From Halosimplex rubrum (lineage in GTDB: Archaea > Halobacteriota > Halobacteria > Halobacteriales > Haloarculaceae), in contig NZ_CP058910.1 of assembly GCF_013415885.1 (NCBI RefSeq), positions 3,100,001 to 3,164,000 on the forward strand: a DNA stretch of 64,000 nt, given 5' to 3'. The translations under genes and the position numbers were made by a program. The notes beneath the pieces were generated by a model. It did not search any database, had not been told where the DNA came from, and worked only from the letters and a program-made list of their open reading frames with translations. Below, piece after piece: positions 16,931 through 25,875 of the stretch; the first letter of the stretch is position 1, and each line of letters starts with the position of its first letter.

Positions 16931-17713
16931 CTACGAGAAGTACTCGGCGACGAACTCGTCGTTGGGCGTCGCGCGGTCCCAGTAGTGTTCGAACAGGTCC
17001 CGGCCCCACTCCATGGCGCGGTCGTCCGCCGCCAGTACCTCGGTGCGGGAGTCCCACCGGCCGTCGATGGTGGGGAGCGAGAGCATGATCTCCCCGTCGG
17101 TGACGGCGATACCCACGTCCACGTCGAGCACGCGGACGGCGGTGTCGGTCCACTGGTCGGCCTCGCCGGGCGAGCCGGCGCGTTCGAGCGCGTCGAGGGC
17201 GACGCTCCTGTCGACGAGCAGTCGCGCGTCGGCGGCGTCGGGCATGACGGCCTCGTACTCGGCCTGGTAGATCGGAGTCACGATGTCGACGTTCGCGCCG
17301 CCCCGTTCGACCCGGTCGCGGACCTCCCTGACGACCGCGTGGGGGTCGGTGTCCGAGGCGCGGACCACCTCGGCGCCGGCGAGTTCGGTCAGCCTGATCC
17401 GGAACCGCCTGGGGAGCGCGGACACGTCGTGTTCGCGCCAGTAGTCGTCGGCGAGCAGCCGACAGAGGTTCCCCTGCTGTTCGAGCAGGTCCGCGACCAA
17501 CTGCCCGCTCCCCGTCGCCGCCCAGCCCGCCTCCAGCGAACGCGCCAACCCCTTGCGTTCGAGGTCGCCGACGGCGTTGTAGACCGCCGACTCGCTCGCG
17601 TCGACCGTGTCGATGAGCGCGCTCATCGACCGCTCCTCGGCGACCACCGCGAGCAACACGTCCGTCCGAACCGACGACCCGAGCACGTAGCCGACGATGG
17701 ACTCCGAACTCAC
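16931..17713 (-). CDS. Winged-helix transcriptional regulator, haloarchaeal FilR1/DUF1724-like
   Basis: 260 aa. The N-terminal 75 residues form a winged helix (SSVRTDVLLAVVAEERSMSA, SESAVYNAVGDLERKGL). The rest is an alpha/beta sensor-like domain with IVTPIYQAEYEAV and ARLLVDRSVALDAL, the pattern of the large haloarchaeal family of two-domain HTH regulators with a C-terminal DUF1724/FilR1 domain. Ligand and targets are unknown. It could control the neighbouring phaB-pcc unit, but nothing in the sequence proves that. Confidence 0.7.
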   Translation of the reverse strand: MSSESIVGYVLGSSVRTDVLLAVVAEERSMSALIDTVDASESAVYNAVGDLERKGLARSLEAGWAATGSGQLVADLLEQQGNLCRLLADDYWREHDVSALPRRFRIRLTELAGAEVVRASDTDPHAVVREVRDRVERGGANVDIVTPIYQAEYEAVMPDAADARLLVDRSVALDALERAGSPGEADQWTDTAVRVLDVDVGIAVTDGEIMLSLPTIDGRWDSRTEVLAADDRAMEWGRDLFEHYWDRATPNDEFVAEYFS

Positions 17714-18064
17714 CTCGCTCCCCCCTGGGACTGTCGAACCGATCCGTCACTCGGTGTCATTATCGGATTCCATACCCTTCGGAATTACTTCGGTCTTGCG
17801 GAACGGTATCCGCGGAATGGAATTCTTTCCGGGTGAAAAGTTCAAGATTTATACCGTTGGGGCGGTGAGGACACAATGCGGTTCGATGGGGGATGTAGGG
17901 TCCCTGCTGGCCTCTCGACCTCGAGGGGGGAGAGCGGCTCACTGGCGTTCGTCCGTCCCCACTCGCGTTCTCTCGATTTCGAACGAGGAGCCGCCGCTCG
18001 TGAGTGCTCCGTGGCCTCGGCCGCAGTTCGGTGTTCGGACCTCGACAGCCGTCCCAGCCAGCCG
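17714..18064. other. 351-bp intergenic region with promoter-like element and repeats
   Basis: No convincing coding region. Half-sites ATTCC..ATACC (17765-17776) and GGTAT..GGAAT (17805-17820) form a loose inverted pair, and TTTATA at 17848-17853 is a good plus-strand TATA box. Transcription from it would start near 17876 and run antisense into the end of the trmB-like gene. It could serve an sRNA or an unnoticed short gene. Confidence 0.35.
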
Positions 18065-19123
18065 TCAGTCGGCGGGTTCCGGCGGGGAGTCGCGGCCGAT
18101 GCGGATCTCGAAGGACTCGATGTCCTCGAGCGCGGCGACCTGTCCGCCGACGGTGACCCGCCCCTCGTCGGTCTCGACGACGAGCGACGCCTCCTCGAGG
18201 CTGGAGGTGATGCTTGTGTCGACGACCTTCCCCTCGACGACCAGTTCCTCGCCGGTCAGCACGTCCCGTCCCTCGATGGTCGCGTAGAACTCCCCGTCGA
18301 GGTCGACCATGTCGGAGATCGCGCGGCGGATCGTCCCGTAGCGGCGCGGGAACGTCAACTCCTCGCCGTCCGTCCGGACCGTCTCGGCGGTGGTCCAGAG
18401 GACGGTGTTCATGAACATCGAGACGAGGAATCCCAGCTCCGAGCGGTCGAAGATGACGCCGTAGCGGTCGGTGTCGCCCTTGAGGCTCTCGCGGGTGGCG
18501 TAGATGGAGTAGCGGCCGTCGGCGACGGCGACGACGGGCGTCGTGACGCCGCGGCGCTGCTTGACCGTGCTGGCGAGGTCGTCGTAGTCGTACTCGGCGG
18601 GGGCTTCGACTTCCGCCGCCGGCGAGATGAGGAGTTCGATGGCGACGCCGTCCTCGTACTGGCGCCGGAGCTGGCTCTCGAAGCGCTCCAGCAGCTCGGG
18701 CGTCAGCGAGAGCATCAGCTCGTAGTCGGCGGAGTCGATGACCTCGGAGAGATATCGGAGGATGGTGGGGCGGGACTTGACGAGCGAGACGGCCTCCGTG
18801 CCGCGGGCCGGCTGGGTGTACTGCTGTTCGAGCCCGTCGACGAGGGTGTCGAGCGACTCCTGGAGGTCGTCGAACGCCTCGGCGGGGTCGAGCGCCAGCA
18901 CCTTCATCGGCCGCGACTCCTGCAGCTCGACCAGGCCGATGTCGCTCAGGCTGCGGACCGTATCGTAGACGCGCGGCTGGGGGATGTCGGTGTAGTCGGC
19001 GATCTCGGAGGCGGTCACCTGACCGTGTTCGAGGATCGTGAGGTACGCCTTGGCCTCGTACTCCCCGAAGTTGAACCGCTCGGAGACGGCTTCGAGCGAG
19101 GCGAGGAGGTCGTCACCAGCCAT
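18065..19123 (-). CDS. trmB: TrmB-family sugar-responsive transcriptional regulator
   Basis: 352 aa from the ATG at 19123, chosen over an upstream in-frame ATG because MAGDDLL leads straight into the winged helix. Residues about 15-75 are the TrmB HTH (EYEAKAYLTILEHGQVTASE, IPQPRVYDTVRSLSDIGLVE), followed by the PLD-like sugar-binding domain (SRPTILRYLSEVIDSADYEL, YGVIFDRSELGFLVSMF). In Halobacterium TrmB controls gluconeogenesis, glycolysis and cofactor genes through TACT-N7/8-GAGTA sites. A near match lies upstream of the adjacent gdh gene. It is separated from gdh by 123 bp and read in the same direction. Confidence 0.82.
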   Translation of the reverse strand: MAGDDLLASLEAVSERFNFGEYEAKAYLTILEHGQVTASEIADYTDIPQPRVYDTVRSLSDIGLVELQESRPMKVLALDPAEAFDDLQESLDTLVDGLEQQYTQPARGTEAVSLVKSRPTILRYLSEVIDSADYELMLSLTPELLERFESQLRRQYEDGVAIELLISPAAEVEAPAEYDYDDLASTVKQRRGVTTPVVAVADGRYSIYATRESLKGDTDRYGVIFDRSELGFLVSMFMNTVLWTTAETVRTDGEELTFPRRYGTIRRAISDMVDLDGEFYATIEGRDVLTGEELVVEGKVVDTSITSSLEEASLVVETDEGRVTVGGQVAALEDIESFEIRIGRDSPPEPAD

Positions 19124-19246
19124 GTCGGTTCCCTCTTTCGCCACCGAGTAAATCAGTCTGTCCCTTCGCGCGGTCGCCGGTCGGCCGCGGCGAGCGCGTC
19201 GCCGTCGAGCGGCCCCGCCGGTCGCCCGCAGCGGTCCCGTGACCGC

Positions 19247-20344
19247 TCACAGCCTGTCGAACTCGACGACGGCCTTGATCTGGTCGTCGCCGTACTCGAA
19301 GGCCGGCGCCACGTCGTCGGGCGTCGCGACGGTCGTCACGAGGTCCGCCAGCAGCCAGTCGGGGAGTTCGTCCAGCGTGTCGACCGCGCCCTCGAAGTGT
19401 TTCACGTGGGAGTTGACCGTCCCCACGAGCGCCTTGTTGTGGAGGACGAGCTCGTTGTGGATCCGTCCGCCGTCGACCTCGAACTCCCAGGAGTCGGGGA
19501 TGCCCAGCAGCGCGCCGACGCCGTTGGGCGAAAGCGCCTCGACCGTCTCGAAGGCGTGGGGGGCGTAGCCGGTCGCCTCGTAGACGAAGTCCATCGATTC
19601 GTAGGTCTCGGGGACCGTCTCCAGGGGCGTTTCGTTGGAATTGACGTACGTCGCACCGATCTCGTCGATGATGTCGACCGTCGGGTCCGGCCGCTCCCGG
19701 CGACCCAGACAGTAGGTGCGCTCGAAGTCGTGGGCGGCGAACGAGCGGTCGCTGTCGACGCCGTACTCCAGCATCGCGAGCGTGATCAGACCCAGCGACC
19801 GGTTGCCCAGCACCAGGGCGGACTCGGGCGTCCACTCGAACGCGGACCGCGAGGCGTAAGCGTGTTCCATCGCCTTCTCGGTGATGCTGATCGGCTCGAC
19901 CAGGAAGCCGACTTCCCAACGGTCCTCGGGGATCGACACCAGATACTCCGGCGGGCTCGTGAAGAACTCGGCCATGTAGCCGTGTTCGCCGACGATCCCG
20001 CGCTCGACGTACTCGCCCTCGGGAGCCATGTCCGGCTCGCCGCGCTCGAAGTAGTCGTTGGTCCCCTCCGCGGGCGGCCGCCGGACGGTCGGGACGACCA
20101 CGTCGCCCTCGTCGAGGTCGGTGCCGTTCGCGTCCGCGACGACGGCGACGGCCTCGTGGCCGAGCACCACGTGGTCCTCACCCTCGGGGAACCCGCCGTG
20201 GGAGCCGCCGATGACCTCGTGGTCGGTGCCGTCGACGCCGACCCGGAGCGTCCGCAGCAGCGCCTCGCCCTCGTTCGGTGTCGGTCGCGGCTTCTCTACC
20301 ACCGTCGGCCCTTCCGAGCCCCGCTGGACAGCGATCGCTTTCAT
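19247..20344 (-). CDS. gdh: Zinc-dependent glucose 1-dehydrogenase
   Basis: 365 aa, medium-chain dehydrogenase family. D38 in VGVDGTDHE and H63-E64 in VLGHEAVAV correspond to the active-site zinc ligands of the Haloferax mediterranei enzyme, where Asp replaces the usual Cys. GNRSLGLITLAML is the nucleotide-binding turn; absence of an acidic residue after the second strand fits NADP preference. It oxidises glucose to gluconolactone, the first step of the semi-phosphorylative Entner-Doudoroff route. A TrmB-like operator overlaps its promoter, and trmB and gfcR are close by. Confidence 0.87.
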   Translation of the reverse strand: MKAIAVQRGSEGPTVVEKPRPTPNEGEALLRTLRVGVDGTDHEVIGGSHGGFPEGEDHVVLGHEAVAVVADANGTDLDEGDVVVPTVRRPPAEGTNDYFERGEPDMAPEGEYVERGIVGEHGYMAEFFTSPPEYLVSIPEDRWEVGFLVEPISITEKAMEHAYASRSAFEWTPESALVLGNRSLGLITLAMLEYGVDSDRSFAAHDFERTYCLGRRERPDPTVDIIDEIGATYVNSNETPLETVPETYESMDFVYEATGYAPHAFETVEALSPNGVGALLGIPDSWEFEVDGGRIHNELVLHNKALVGTVNSHVKHFEGAVDTLDELPDWLLADLVTTVATPDDVAPAFEYGDDQIKAVVEFDRL

Positions 20345-20361
20345 CAGTTGGTAAAAATGAG

Positions 20362-20377
20362 TACTCTATTCCGAGTT
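20362..20377. promoter_or_regulatory. TrmB-like operator upstream of gdh
   Basis: TACT-CTATTCC-GAGT-T matches the TrmB motif TACT-N7-GAGTA except for the last base. It lies 18-33 bp upstream of the gdh ATG, where the TATA/BRE of a leaderless minus-strand message would be, so binding there should repress. The assignment rests on motif and proximity to the regulator gene. Confidence 0.5.
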
Positions 20378-20484
20378 AAGTCTTTCCTCAGAGCCGTCCG
20401 GGCCGGCGACGCGTCGGGCCCGAGAGACGGTGAGGAGAGGCGGGCTCGCGGACCGAACCGCTCGTCGAGAACGCCCGCGGGGGG

Positions 20485-21549
20485 TCAGTCCTCGACGGGG
20501 ACGGCCTCGCCGGTCTCGCTGGAGCGGTAGATGGCCGAGAGGACGCGCTGGACGGTGAGGCCCTGGTCGACGGTGTTGCGCTCGGGCGTCTCGCCGCGCG
20601 CGCAGTGTTCGAGGAAGTAGGTCTGCTCGGCCGCGTGGGCGTCTTCGTTGCGGGTCTCGACCTCGGATTCGACCATGTGGCCGGCGCCCTGGGTGCCCGA
20701 CTCGTGGAAGGTGACGCCCTCGCCGGGGCGGAAGGTCGCGCCCGATTCGGTGCCGCGGAGGATGTACTCCTGTTTCTTCGGGCGGTTGACGGCCCAGGCG
20801 ACCTCCAGGGAGATGGTGCGGTCGTCGGCACAGCGGATAAACGCCGTCGCGGAGTCGTCGACGTTGAACCCCTCGGGACCCTGGTCGTCGCCCCACATCT
20901 GGATGTAGGTGTAGTCGTCGCGGCCGCCGAACTGCGAGCGGGTGACCCCCGACACTTCCTCGACGTCCGGGTAGCCCAGCATGTACAGCGAGAGGTCGAC
21001 CGCGTGGACGCCGATGTCGATGAGCGCGCCGCCGCCGGCGACTTCCTTGCTCGTGAACCACGAGCCGCGGCCGGGGACGCCCCGGCGGCGGATGTAGTTG
21101 GCCTCGACGTGGCTCAGGTCGCCGAACCGACCCTCCTGGCGGTAGCCGTTGATGACCTCGACGGGGTTCTCGAAGCGGGTGTGGAAGCCGACCATGCAGA
21201 ACCCGTCGACGGCGTGTGCGGCGTCGGCGATCCGCTCGGCCGCCTCCAGGGTGTTGGCGAGCGGCTTCTCGACGAGCACGTCCAGGCCCCGGTCGAGGGC
21301 GTCGACGACGTACTGCTCGTGGAACTTGTTGGGGGTCGTGACGGCGACCGCGTCGACCTCGTCGTACAGTTCGTGGTGGTCCTGGTAGGTCGGGACGCCG
21401 AACTCGTCGCCGAAGGAGGCCCGAGCCCCCTCCGCGATGTCGACGCCGCCGACCAGGTTGGCCCCCTGGTCGACGAACCGCTCCGCGTGGTGGTGTCCGA
21501 TGTTACCCAGACCGACGATGCCGAGCCTGACAGATGAGATATCGACCAT
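20485..21549 (-). CDS. Gfo/Idh/MocA-family oxidoreductase
   Basis: 354 aa. LGIVGLGNIGHHHAERF (9-25) is the NAD(P)-binding turn and VLVEKPLANTLEAAERIAD carries the family EKP lysine. GGGALIDIGVHAVDLSLYML supplies the Asp and His of the catalytic region, so unlike the paralogue at 9645 this copy has the complete active-site motif. The substrate is probably a sugar or polyol. It lies next to gdh and the trmB-like gene, suggesting a role in carbohydrate oxidation. Confidence 0.82.
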   Translation of the reverse strand: MVDISSVRLGIVGLGNIGHHHAERFVDQGANLVGGVDIAEGARASFGDEFGVPTYQDHHELYDEVDAVAVTTPNKFHEQYVVDALDRGLDVLVEKPLANTLEAAERIADAAHAVDGFCMVGFHTRFENPVEVINGYRQEGRFGDLSHVEANYIRRRGVPGRGSWFTSKEVAGGGALIDIGVHAVDLSLYMLGYPDVEEVSGVTRSQFGGRDDYTYIQMWGDDQGPEGFNVDDSATAFIRCADDRTISLEVAWAVNRPKKQEYILRGTESGATFRPGEGVTFHESGTQGAGHMVESEVETRNEDAHAAEQTYFLEHCARGETPERNTVDQGLTVQRVLSAIYRSSETGEAVPVED

Positions 21550-21761
21550 AGTGTTGACTCCGTTCGGTTCTCACGGAAACCTACTCACGGACTCCCGTAA
21601 ATCTCCCGCGATCGGACGCTGAACACCGACCCCGGTCGAACGGCCCCCCGCTTCGTTCGACTCGGTCGGACGTACGGAACCGCTCGACGGCGAATATCGC
21701 CGTCTCTCGACGCGAGTCGCTCGTCGCCGAGGGGGTCCGTCGGCCGACGACACCGGCGCCC

Positions 21762-23060
21762 TCACTCGACGGCGACCAGTTTGTCGAGGGCGTACACCGT
21801 CCGTAGCACGTCGCCCGCGTCGCCCGCGGGGAAGACCAGGTCGTCGCGCTCCCGGACGTGATCGAGAACGACCGTCGAGGCGTGTTCGGGCGCGGCGGCG
21901 ATCCCAGCCTCGCGCTCGGCGATCCACTCCATCACCCGCAGGTCGCTCTTGCTGTCGCCGAGCACGAGCGCGAACGGGTCCTCGACGCCCAGCACCTCGA
22001 ACGCCGCCTCGACGCCGCCGGGCTTGTCGAGTTCGCGGCTCACCACCTCCGCCGCGTCGCCCTCGTAGTAGGCCACGTCCACGCGACCGAGGAACTCCGT
22101 CACCGCCGCCGGTACCTCCATGTCTGCCGGGCCCGCTTCGCCCGGCAGCTCGTCCCGGTCGTCGAGCACCGCTTCGATCTCCGGGTCCCGGGTCGCGTAG
22201 AACGCGCGGGTCCACTCGCCGGCGGCCGCGCCGAGGGCGCCCTCCTCGTCGCGGTCGGCCGGTTCGGCCGGTCGAGCGGCGTCGACGCGGTCCGCGACGA
22301 CGACGCCCAGGAGGTCGAGCAGGTAGACGAGCGCGTCGTCGACCACGTCGACGGCGGCGTCGCTTCCGGTCTCGAAGTTCGGCTTGAGCGTGACGTTGAA
22401 CTCGTTGCCCTGGAGGTGACAGCCGCGGGCGACCGTCTCGGGCGCCTCGGAGAGCACGCGCTGGCGCAGGCGGTCGAACACCGTCCGGACCCGTTCGTCC
22501 AGATCCTCGTACAGCAGGCGCTTGGTCTCGGGGCCGTGGCCGGGCGTGAACACGCCGGTGCCGCTCTCGTAGACGACGCTCACGTCGCCGGAGTTGACGA
22601 CGGCGTTGCCCAGCCCCTGACCGAGAAAGCCCTTGACGTTCTCCAGCGTCTGGCCGGTGCAGACGACGATCGGCACGCCGGCCTCGTGGAACTCCGTCAG
22701 CAGGTGCAGCGTCTCGCGGGGGATCTCGTTGTCGGTCGTCCCCGCCGAGCGCAGCGTCTCGTCCACGTCGAGGACGAGGGCGTTGACCGACCGGTCGTAC
22801 TTCGTCGCCAGGTCGAGCCCGGCGAAGGCCTGGTCGCGGGTGGCGTGGGCGGCCACGTCGGCGTAGGTCTCGCCGGTGCCGGGGAAGGCGTCGCAGATCT
22901 CCCCGCGCAGGTCGTCGAGTTCGTCGCTGGCGTCCTCCCAGTAGGTGAGCGCGACCCGCGAGTCCAGCGGCGGGAAGAGATCGACGAACGCCTGGTGGGC
23001 CCGCAGTCGCTCGGCGTCGAACTCCTCGTAGAGGCGATAGAGCTGGTCGTAGCGTTCCAT
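21762..23060 (-). CDS. HAD-superfamily hydrolase with N-terminal helical extension
   Basis: 432 aa. HAD motif I is NALVLDVDETLRSAG (about 93-107), motif II lies around IVVCTGQTLENVKGF, and motif IV is LVLGDSKSDLRVMEW near the C-terminus, with a Cof-type cap between them. The first 90 residues are helical and not part of the HAD core. The domain layout suggests a sugar-phosphate or phosphoglycolate-like phosphatase. The substrate is not predictable. Divergent from gfcR with a 172-bp spacer. Confidence 0.75.
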   Translation of the reverse strand: MERYDQLYRLYEEFDAERLRAHQAFVDLFPPLDSRVALTYWEDASDELDDLRGEICDAFPGTGETYADVAAHATRDQAFAGLDLATKYDRSVNALVLDVDETLRSAGTTDNEIPRETLHLLTEFHEAGVPIVVCTGQTLENVKGFLGQGLGNAVVNSGDVSVVYESGTGVFTPGHGPETKRLLYEDLDERVRTVFDRLRQRVLSEAPETVARGCHLQGNEFNVTLKPNFETGSDAAVDVVDDALVYLLDLLGVVVADRVDAARPAEPADRDEEGALGAAAGEWTRAFYATRDPEIEAVLDDRDELPGEAGPADMEVPAAVTEFLGRVDVAYYEGDAAEVVSRELDKPGGVEAAFEVLGVEDPFALVLGDSKSDLRVMEWIAEREAGIAAAPEHASTVVLDHVRERDDLVFPAGDAGDVLRTVYALDKLVAVE

Positions 23061-23232
23061 TGTCGGAAGCTACCGTCGGGACCCGTTGTGTAGGTTGGGA
23101 TCGGCGCTCGCACCCCGCGGCCGGCCCGGGGACGGCGGTCGGAGCGCAGTCGGTCGCGTACGCGGAGCGTGAGACGGCGACGGGAACCCACAACGGGTAA
23201 CACCCCCGCGTGCGAAGGCACAGCTAAGACGC

Positions 23233-23868
23233 ATGAAGAACATCGACGATCTCATCGACAGCGCGGCGGAGCTGGCCGAAGGGGGCCTCTCGAAGGGAGA
23301 GATCGCGGACGAGCTCAACGTCTCGAAGGAGACGGCCTCCTGGCTCGTCTCGCGCAGCGGCGCCACGACCGCGACGACGAGCGCCAAGAAGCCCCAGAGC
23401 CCCCACGACATCCACGTCGACTGGAGCGCCATCGGCCGCGACAGCGCCCGACTCACCCACGTGGGCCGCGCCGTCGCCGACCTCCTCTCCAAGCAGGGCG
23501 ACGAGGTCGACCTGACCATCGGTATCGAGAAGGCCGGCGCGCCCATCGCGACGACGGTCGCCCGCGAACTGGACACGGACCTGGGTACCTACGCGCCGAG
23601 CAAACACCAGTGGGACGACGGCGAGAGCGAGGAGCTCTCGGGCTCTTTCTCCCGGAACTTCGCTCAGATCCGCGACCGGGAGTGCTACGTTGTCGACGAC
23701 ACCATCACCAGCGGGACGACCATGACCGAGACCGTCGAAGCGATCCGCGACCGCGGCGGCGAGCCCGTCGCCTGCGCGGTGCTGACCGACAAGCGCGGCG
23801 TCGAAGAGATCGAGGGCGTCCCCGTCTACTCGCTCGTGCAGGTCCTCCGCGTCGGCCAGTCCGAGTAG
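23233..23868 (+). CDS. gfcR: GfcR, PRTase-like transcriptional regulator of sugar degradation
   Basis: 211 aa. Residues 1-45 form an HTH (GLSKGEIADELNVSKETASW). The rest is a phosphoribosyltransferase type I fold with the PRPP loop VVDDTITSGTT at 153-163. This architecture was called orotate phosphoribosyltransferase-like, but in Haloferax volcanii the homologue GfcR activates genes for glucose and fructose degradation. Its position beside gdh and the trmB-like gene supports the regulator reading. A metabolite such as a phosphorylated sugar could occupy the PRTase site; that is inference. Confidence 0.82.
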   Translation: MKNIDDLIDSAAELAEGGLSKGEIADELNVSKETASWLVSRSGATTATTSAKKPQSPHDIHVDWSAIGRDSARLTHVGRAVADLLSKQGDEVDLTIGIEKAGAPIATTVARELDTDLGTYAPSKHQWDDGESEELSGSFSRNFAQIRDRECYVVDDTITSGTTMTETVEAIRDRGGEPVACAVLTDKRGVEEIEGVPVYSLVQVLRVGQSE

Positions 23869-23889
23869 CCGCCTCCGCGACCGTCCGGC

Positions 23890-24342
23890 TCAGGGCTCGA
23901 CGTCTTCCCAGTACGTCGAGGTGATGTGGGCGTCGGGCTCGTCGGGCGAGGACAGGGTCAGTTCGTCGTCGGTCCACCTGACGACCAGCTCCGGGCGGTC
24001 CTCCGAGGGCCCGTCCCGGTCGGGTGCCTCGGCCGCCTGCGCGCGGACGAGGTCGTCGGTGACCGCGCGGCCGTCGCCCTCGACGACTTCCTCCGTGAGC
24101 CCGACGCACTGCACCGAGCGCGCGCGGTCGGCTGTCCCCCCTCCGTCCATCGACTGCGCGCGCTCGAACGTCGAGCGCTCCTCGTCCTCGGTCAGCGATC
24201 CGAGCCGGGCGCGGAGGGATCGACCGACCGAGCGGAGTCGTGCGGCGAAGCGGCTGGCGAGGGAGTCGGACTCGGTTCCCCGGTCGGTGTCCCCGACGGC
24301 CCGACCCTCCCTGTCGGACCCGTCGACGGGGGTCTGGCTCAT
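23890..24342 (-). CDS. Haloarchaeal hypothetical protein
   Basis: 150 aa, hydrophilic. The first 75 residues are disordered with an Arg-rich helix (SLASRFAARLRSVGRSLRAR). The C-terminal part is acidic with ELVVRWTDDELTL. It ends 21 bp from the gfcR stop in convergent orientation. An AACGGTAAAAATC stretch just upstream of its ATG could hold the promoter. No function recognised. Confidence 0.45.
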   Translation of the reverse strand: MSQTPVDGSDREGRAVGDTDRGTESDSLASRFAARLRSVGRSLRARLGSLTEDEERSTFERAQSMDGGGTADRARSVQCVGLTEEVVEGDGRAVTDDLVRAQAAEAPDRDGPSEDRPELVVRWTDDELTLSSPDEPDAHITSTYWEDVEP

Positions 24343-24479
24343 ACTTCCCCTTGGTGTGGAACGGTAAAAATCATTGTGCCAACCAGTGACATGCTCGTGG
24401 TACTACCGGGTTCCCGTCAGGTCGGACCGGCGGGGCCGTCGGCGGCTCTCGGCCGACCGCTCGCCGCCGCCTCGGGCGG

Positions 24480-25772
24480 TCAGTCGCCCGGGGTGGCGAC
24501 GCCCTCGGGTGCGGGTTCGACGCTGTAGAGGCCGACGAAGGCGACCGCGGCGACGACGATGAACGCGCTGGCGGTGAAGAAAGCGACGAACACCGAGGTG
24601 GCGTCCCACAGCGCGCCGACCGAGACCGGGCCGACGACCTGCCCGACCTTCCAGGCGATCGAGCGCAGCGACATGCTCCCGGCGACGGCGTCGAAGTGTT
24701 CGCCCTCTTCGACGAACAGCGCCATGCTCGCCGGCAGGCGGATGCTGTCGGCGACCCCGCAGACGGCGAACGCGCCGAACAGCGGGAAGAAGGCGGGCGG
24801 CAGCGTCGTCGACAGGCCCGCCACGGCGACCGTCGTCGGCGCGAACCACCCGGCCGCGTACTCCGCGAAGGGGATGATCGCCGCGCCGACGGCGTACAGC
24901 ACCGCGCCGACGAACACGAAGACGTGCTTGTGGCCTAGTTTGTCCGTGTACGAGCCGACGATCCCCTGGGTCAGCGACTTGGTGAGTTTCCCGCCGGCGA
25001 GGATACCGCCGACGAGGACGGGGTTCATGCCGAAGCGGGTCCGCGCGTAGATCGGCAGGAAGAGGATGACCGCCATCTTCCCGAAGCTGAGGCCCAGCCG
25101 GAAGACGACCAGCGCGCGGATGGCCGCTCGGCCGAGCAGCATCCGCAGGGTCTCGACGCCGGTGGCCTCCTCCGGGTCGGCCTGGCCGCCGGGGTCGTCC
25201 CGGAGGAAGGCGTAGACGCCGACGAACGCCAGCAGCGTCACGCCGCTGAGCACGCTGTAGGTGAGCGTGAACCCGCTCGTCGCCAGCAGGATACCGCCCG
25301 CGAGGTCGCCGGCGAGGCTGGAGAAGGCGCCCACCTGGTTGTAGGTGCCGAGCCACTGGCCGCGCTCGTCGTCGGGGCTGATCTCGCCGACGACGGTTGA
25401 GCCGGTGATCCACAGCAGGCTCGCCCCCAGGCCCTGGAACACCCGCATCAGGACGACGTGGCTCACCGTCTCGACCATCGCGAACCCGACGAACACGAGG
25501 ACGTTCAGCGCGAGCCCGACCAGCAGGTACCGCTTGGCGTTGCCGGTGTCGATCTTCCGCCCGAGCGGCAGGACGATGATCAGCTGGACCAGCGCGAAGG
25601 CGGTGCCGAACAGCCCCTCGACGGTCCCGGAGGTGGCGAACATGTCGGCGTACAGCGCCAGCGCGATCGCGATGGTCGAGTACGCCTGCGACCGCGCGAA
25701 GGCGGTGCCCGCCAGCGCCACGAACTCGGCGTTGCCGAACAGCCGCAGCGATCCACCCGAGCCGTCGCTCAC
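24480..25772 (-). CDS. Major facilitator superfamily transporter
   Basis: 430 aa with about 12 hydrophobic segments. The motif-A-like loop LPLGRKIDTGNAKRYLLVGL follows TM2, and a second copy (GSYTDKLGHKHVFVF) opens the C-terminal half, the usual MFS symmetry. Substrate unknown; family members of this type are often drug or sugar efflux permeases. It stands alone between convergent and same-strand neighbours. Confidence 0.8.
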   Translation of the reverse strand: MSDGSGGSLRLFGNAEFVALAGTAFARSQAYSTIAIALALYADMFATSGTVEGLFGTAFALVQLIIVLPLGRKIDTGNAKRYLLVGLALNVLVFVGFAMVETVSHVVLMRVFQGLGASLLWITGSTVVGEISPDDERGQWLGTYNQVGAFSSLAGDLAGGILLATSGFTLTYSVLSGVTLLAFVGVYAFLRDDPGGQADPEEATGVETLRMLLGRAAIRALVVFRLGLSFGKMAVILFLPIYARTRFGMNPVLVGGILAGGKLTKSLTQGIVGSYTDKLGHKHVFVFVGAVLYAVGAAIIPFAEYAAGWFAPTTVAVAGLSTTLPPAFFPLFGAFAVCGVADSIRLPASMALFVEEGEHFDAVAGSMSLRSIAWKVGQVVGPVSVGALWDATSVFVAFFTASAFIVVAAVAFVGLYSVEPAPEGVATPGD

Positions 25773-25875
25773 GATCCACCGGTCCGGCTACGACCGAAAG
25801 GGCGTTTCGTCCCCGGCGGGCACTTCCGGCAGTCCGCGACTCAGGGACTCCCGACAGCGACGGTTCGCCGCCGGC

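Noticed and set aside
17876-20530. An 884-codon plus-strand frame starting 27 bp after a TATA box
   Set aside because: It runs antisense through the trmB-like and gdh genes and has no domain. The TATA box itself is kept as an observation.
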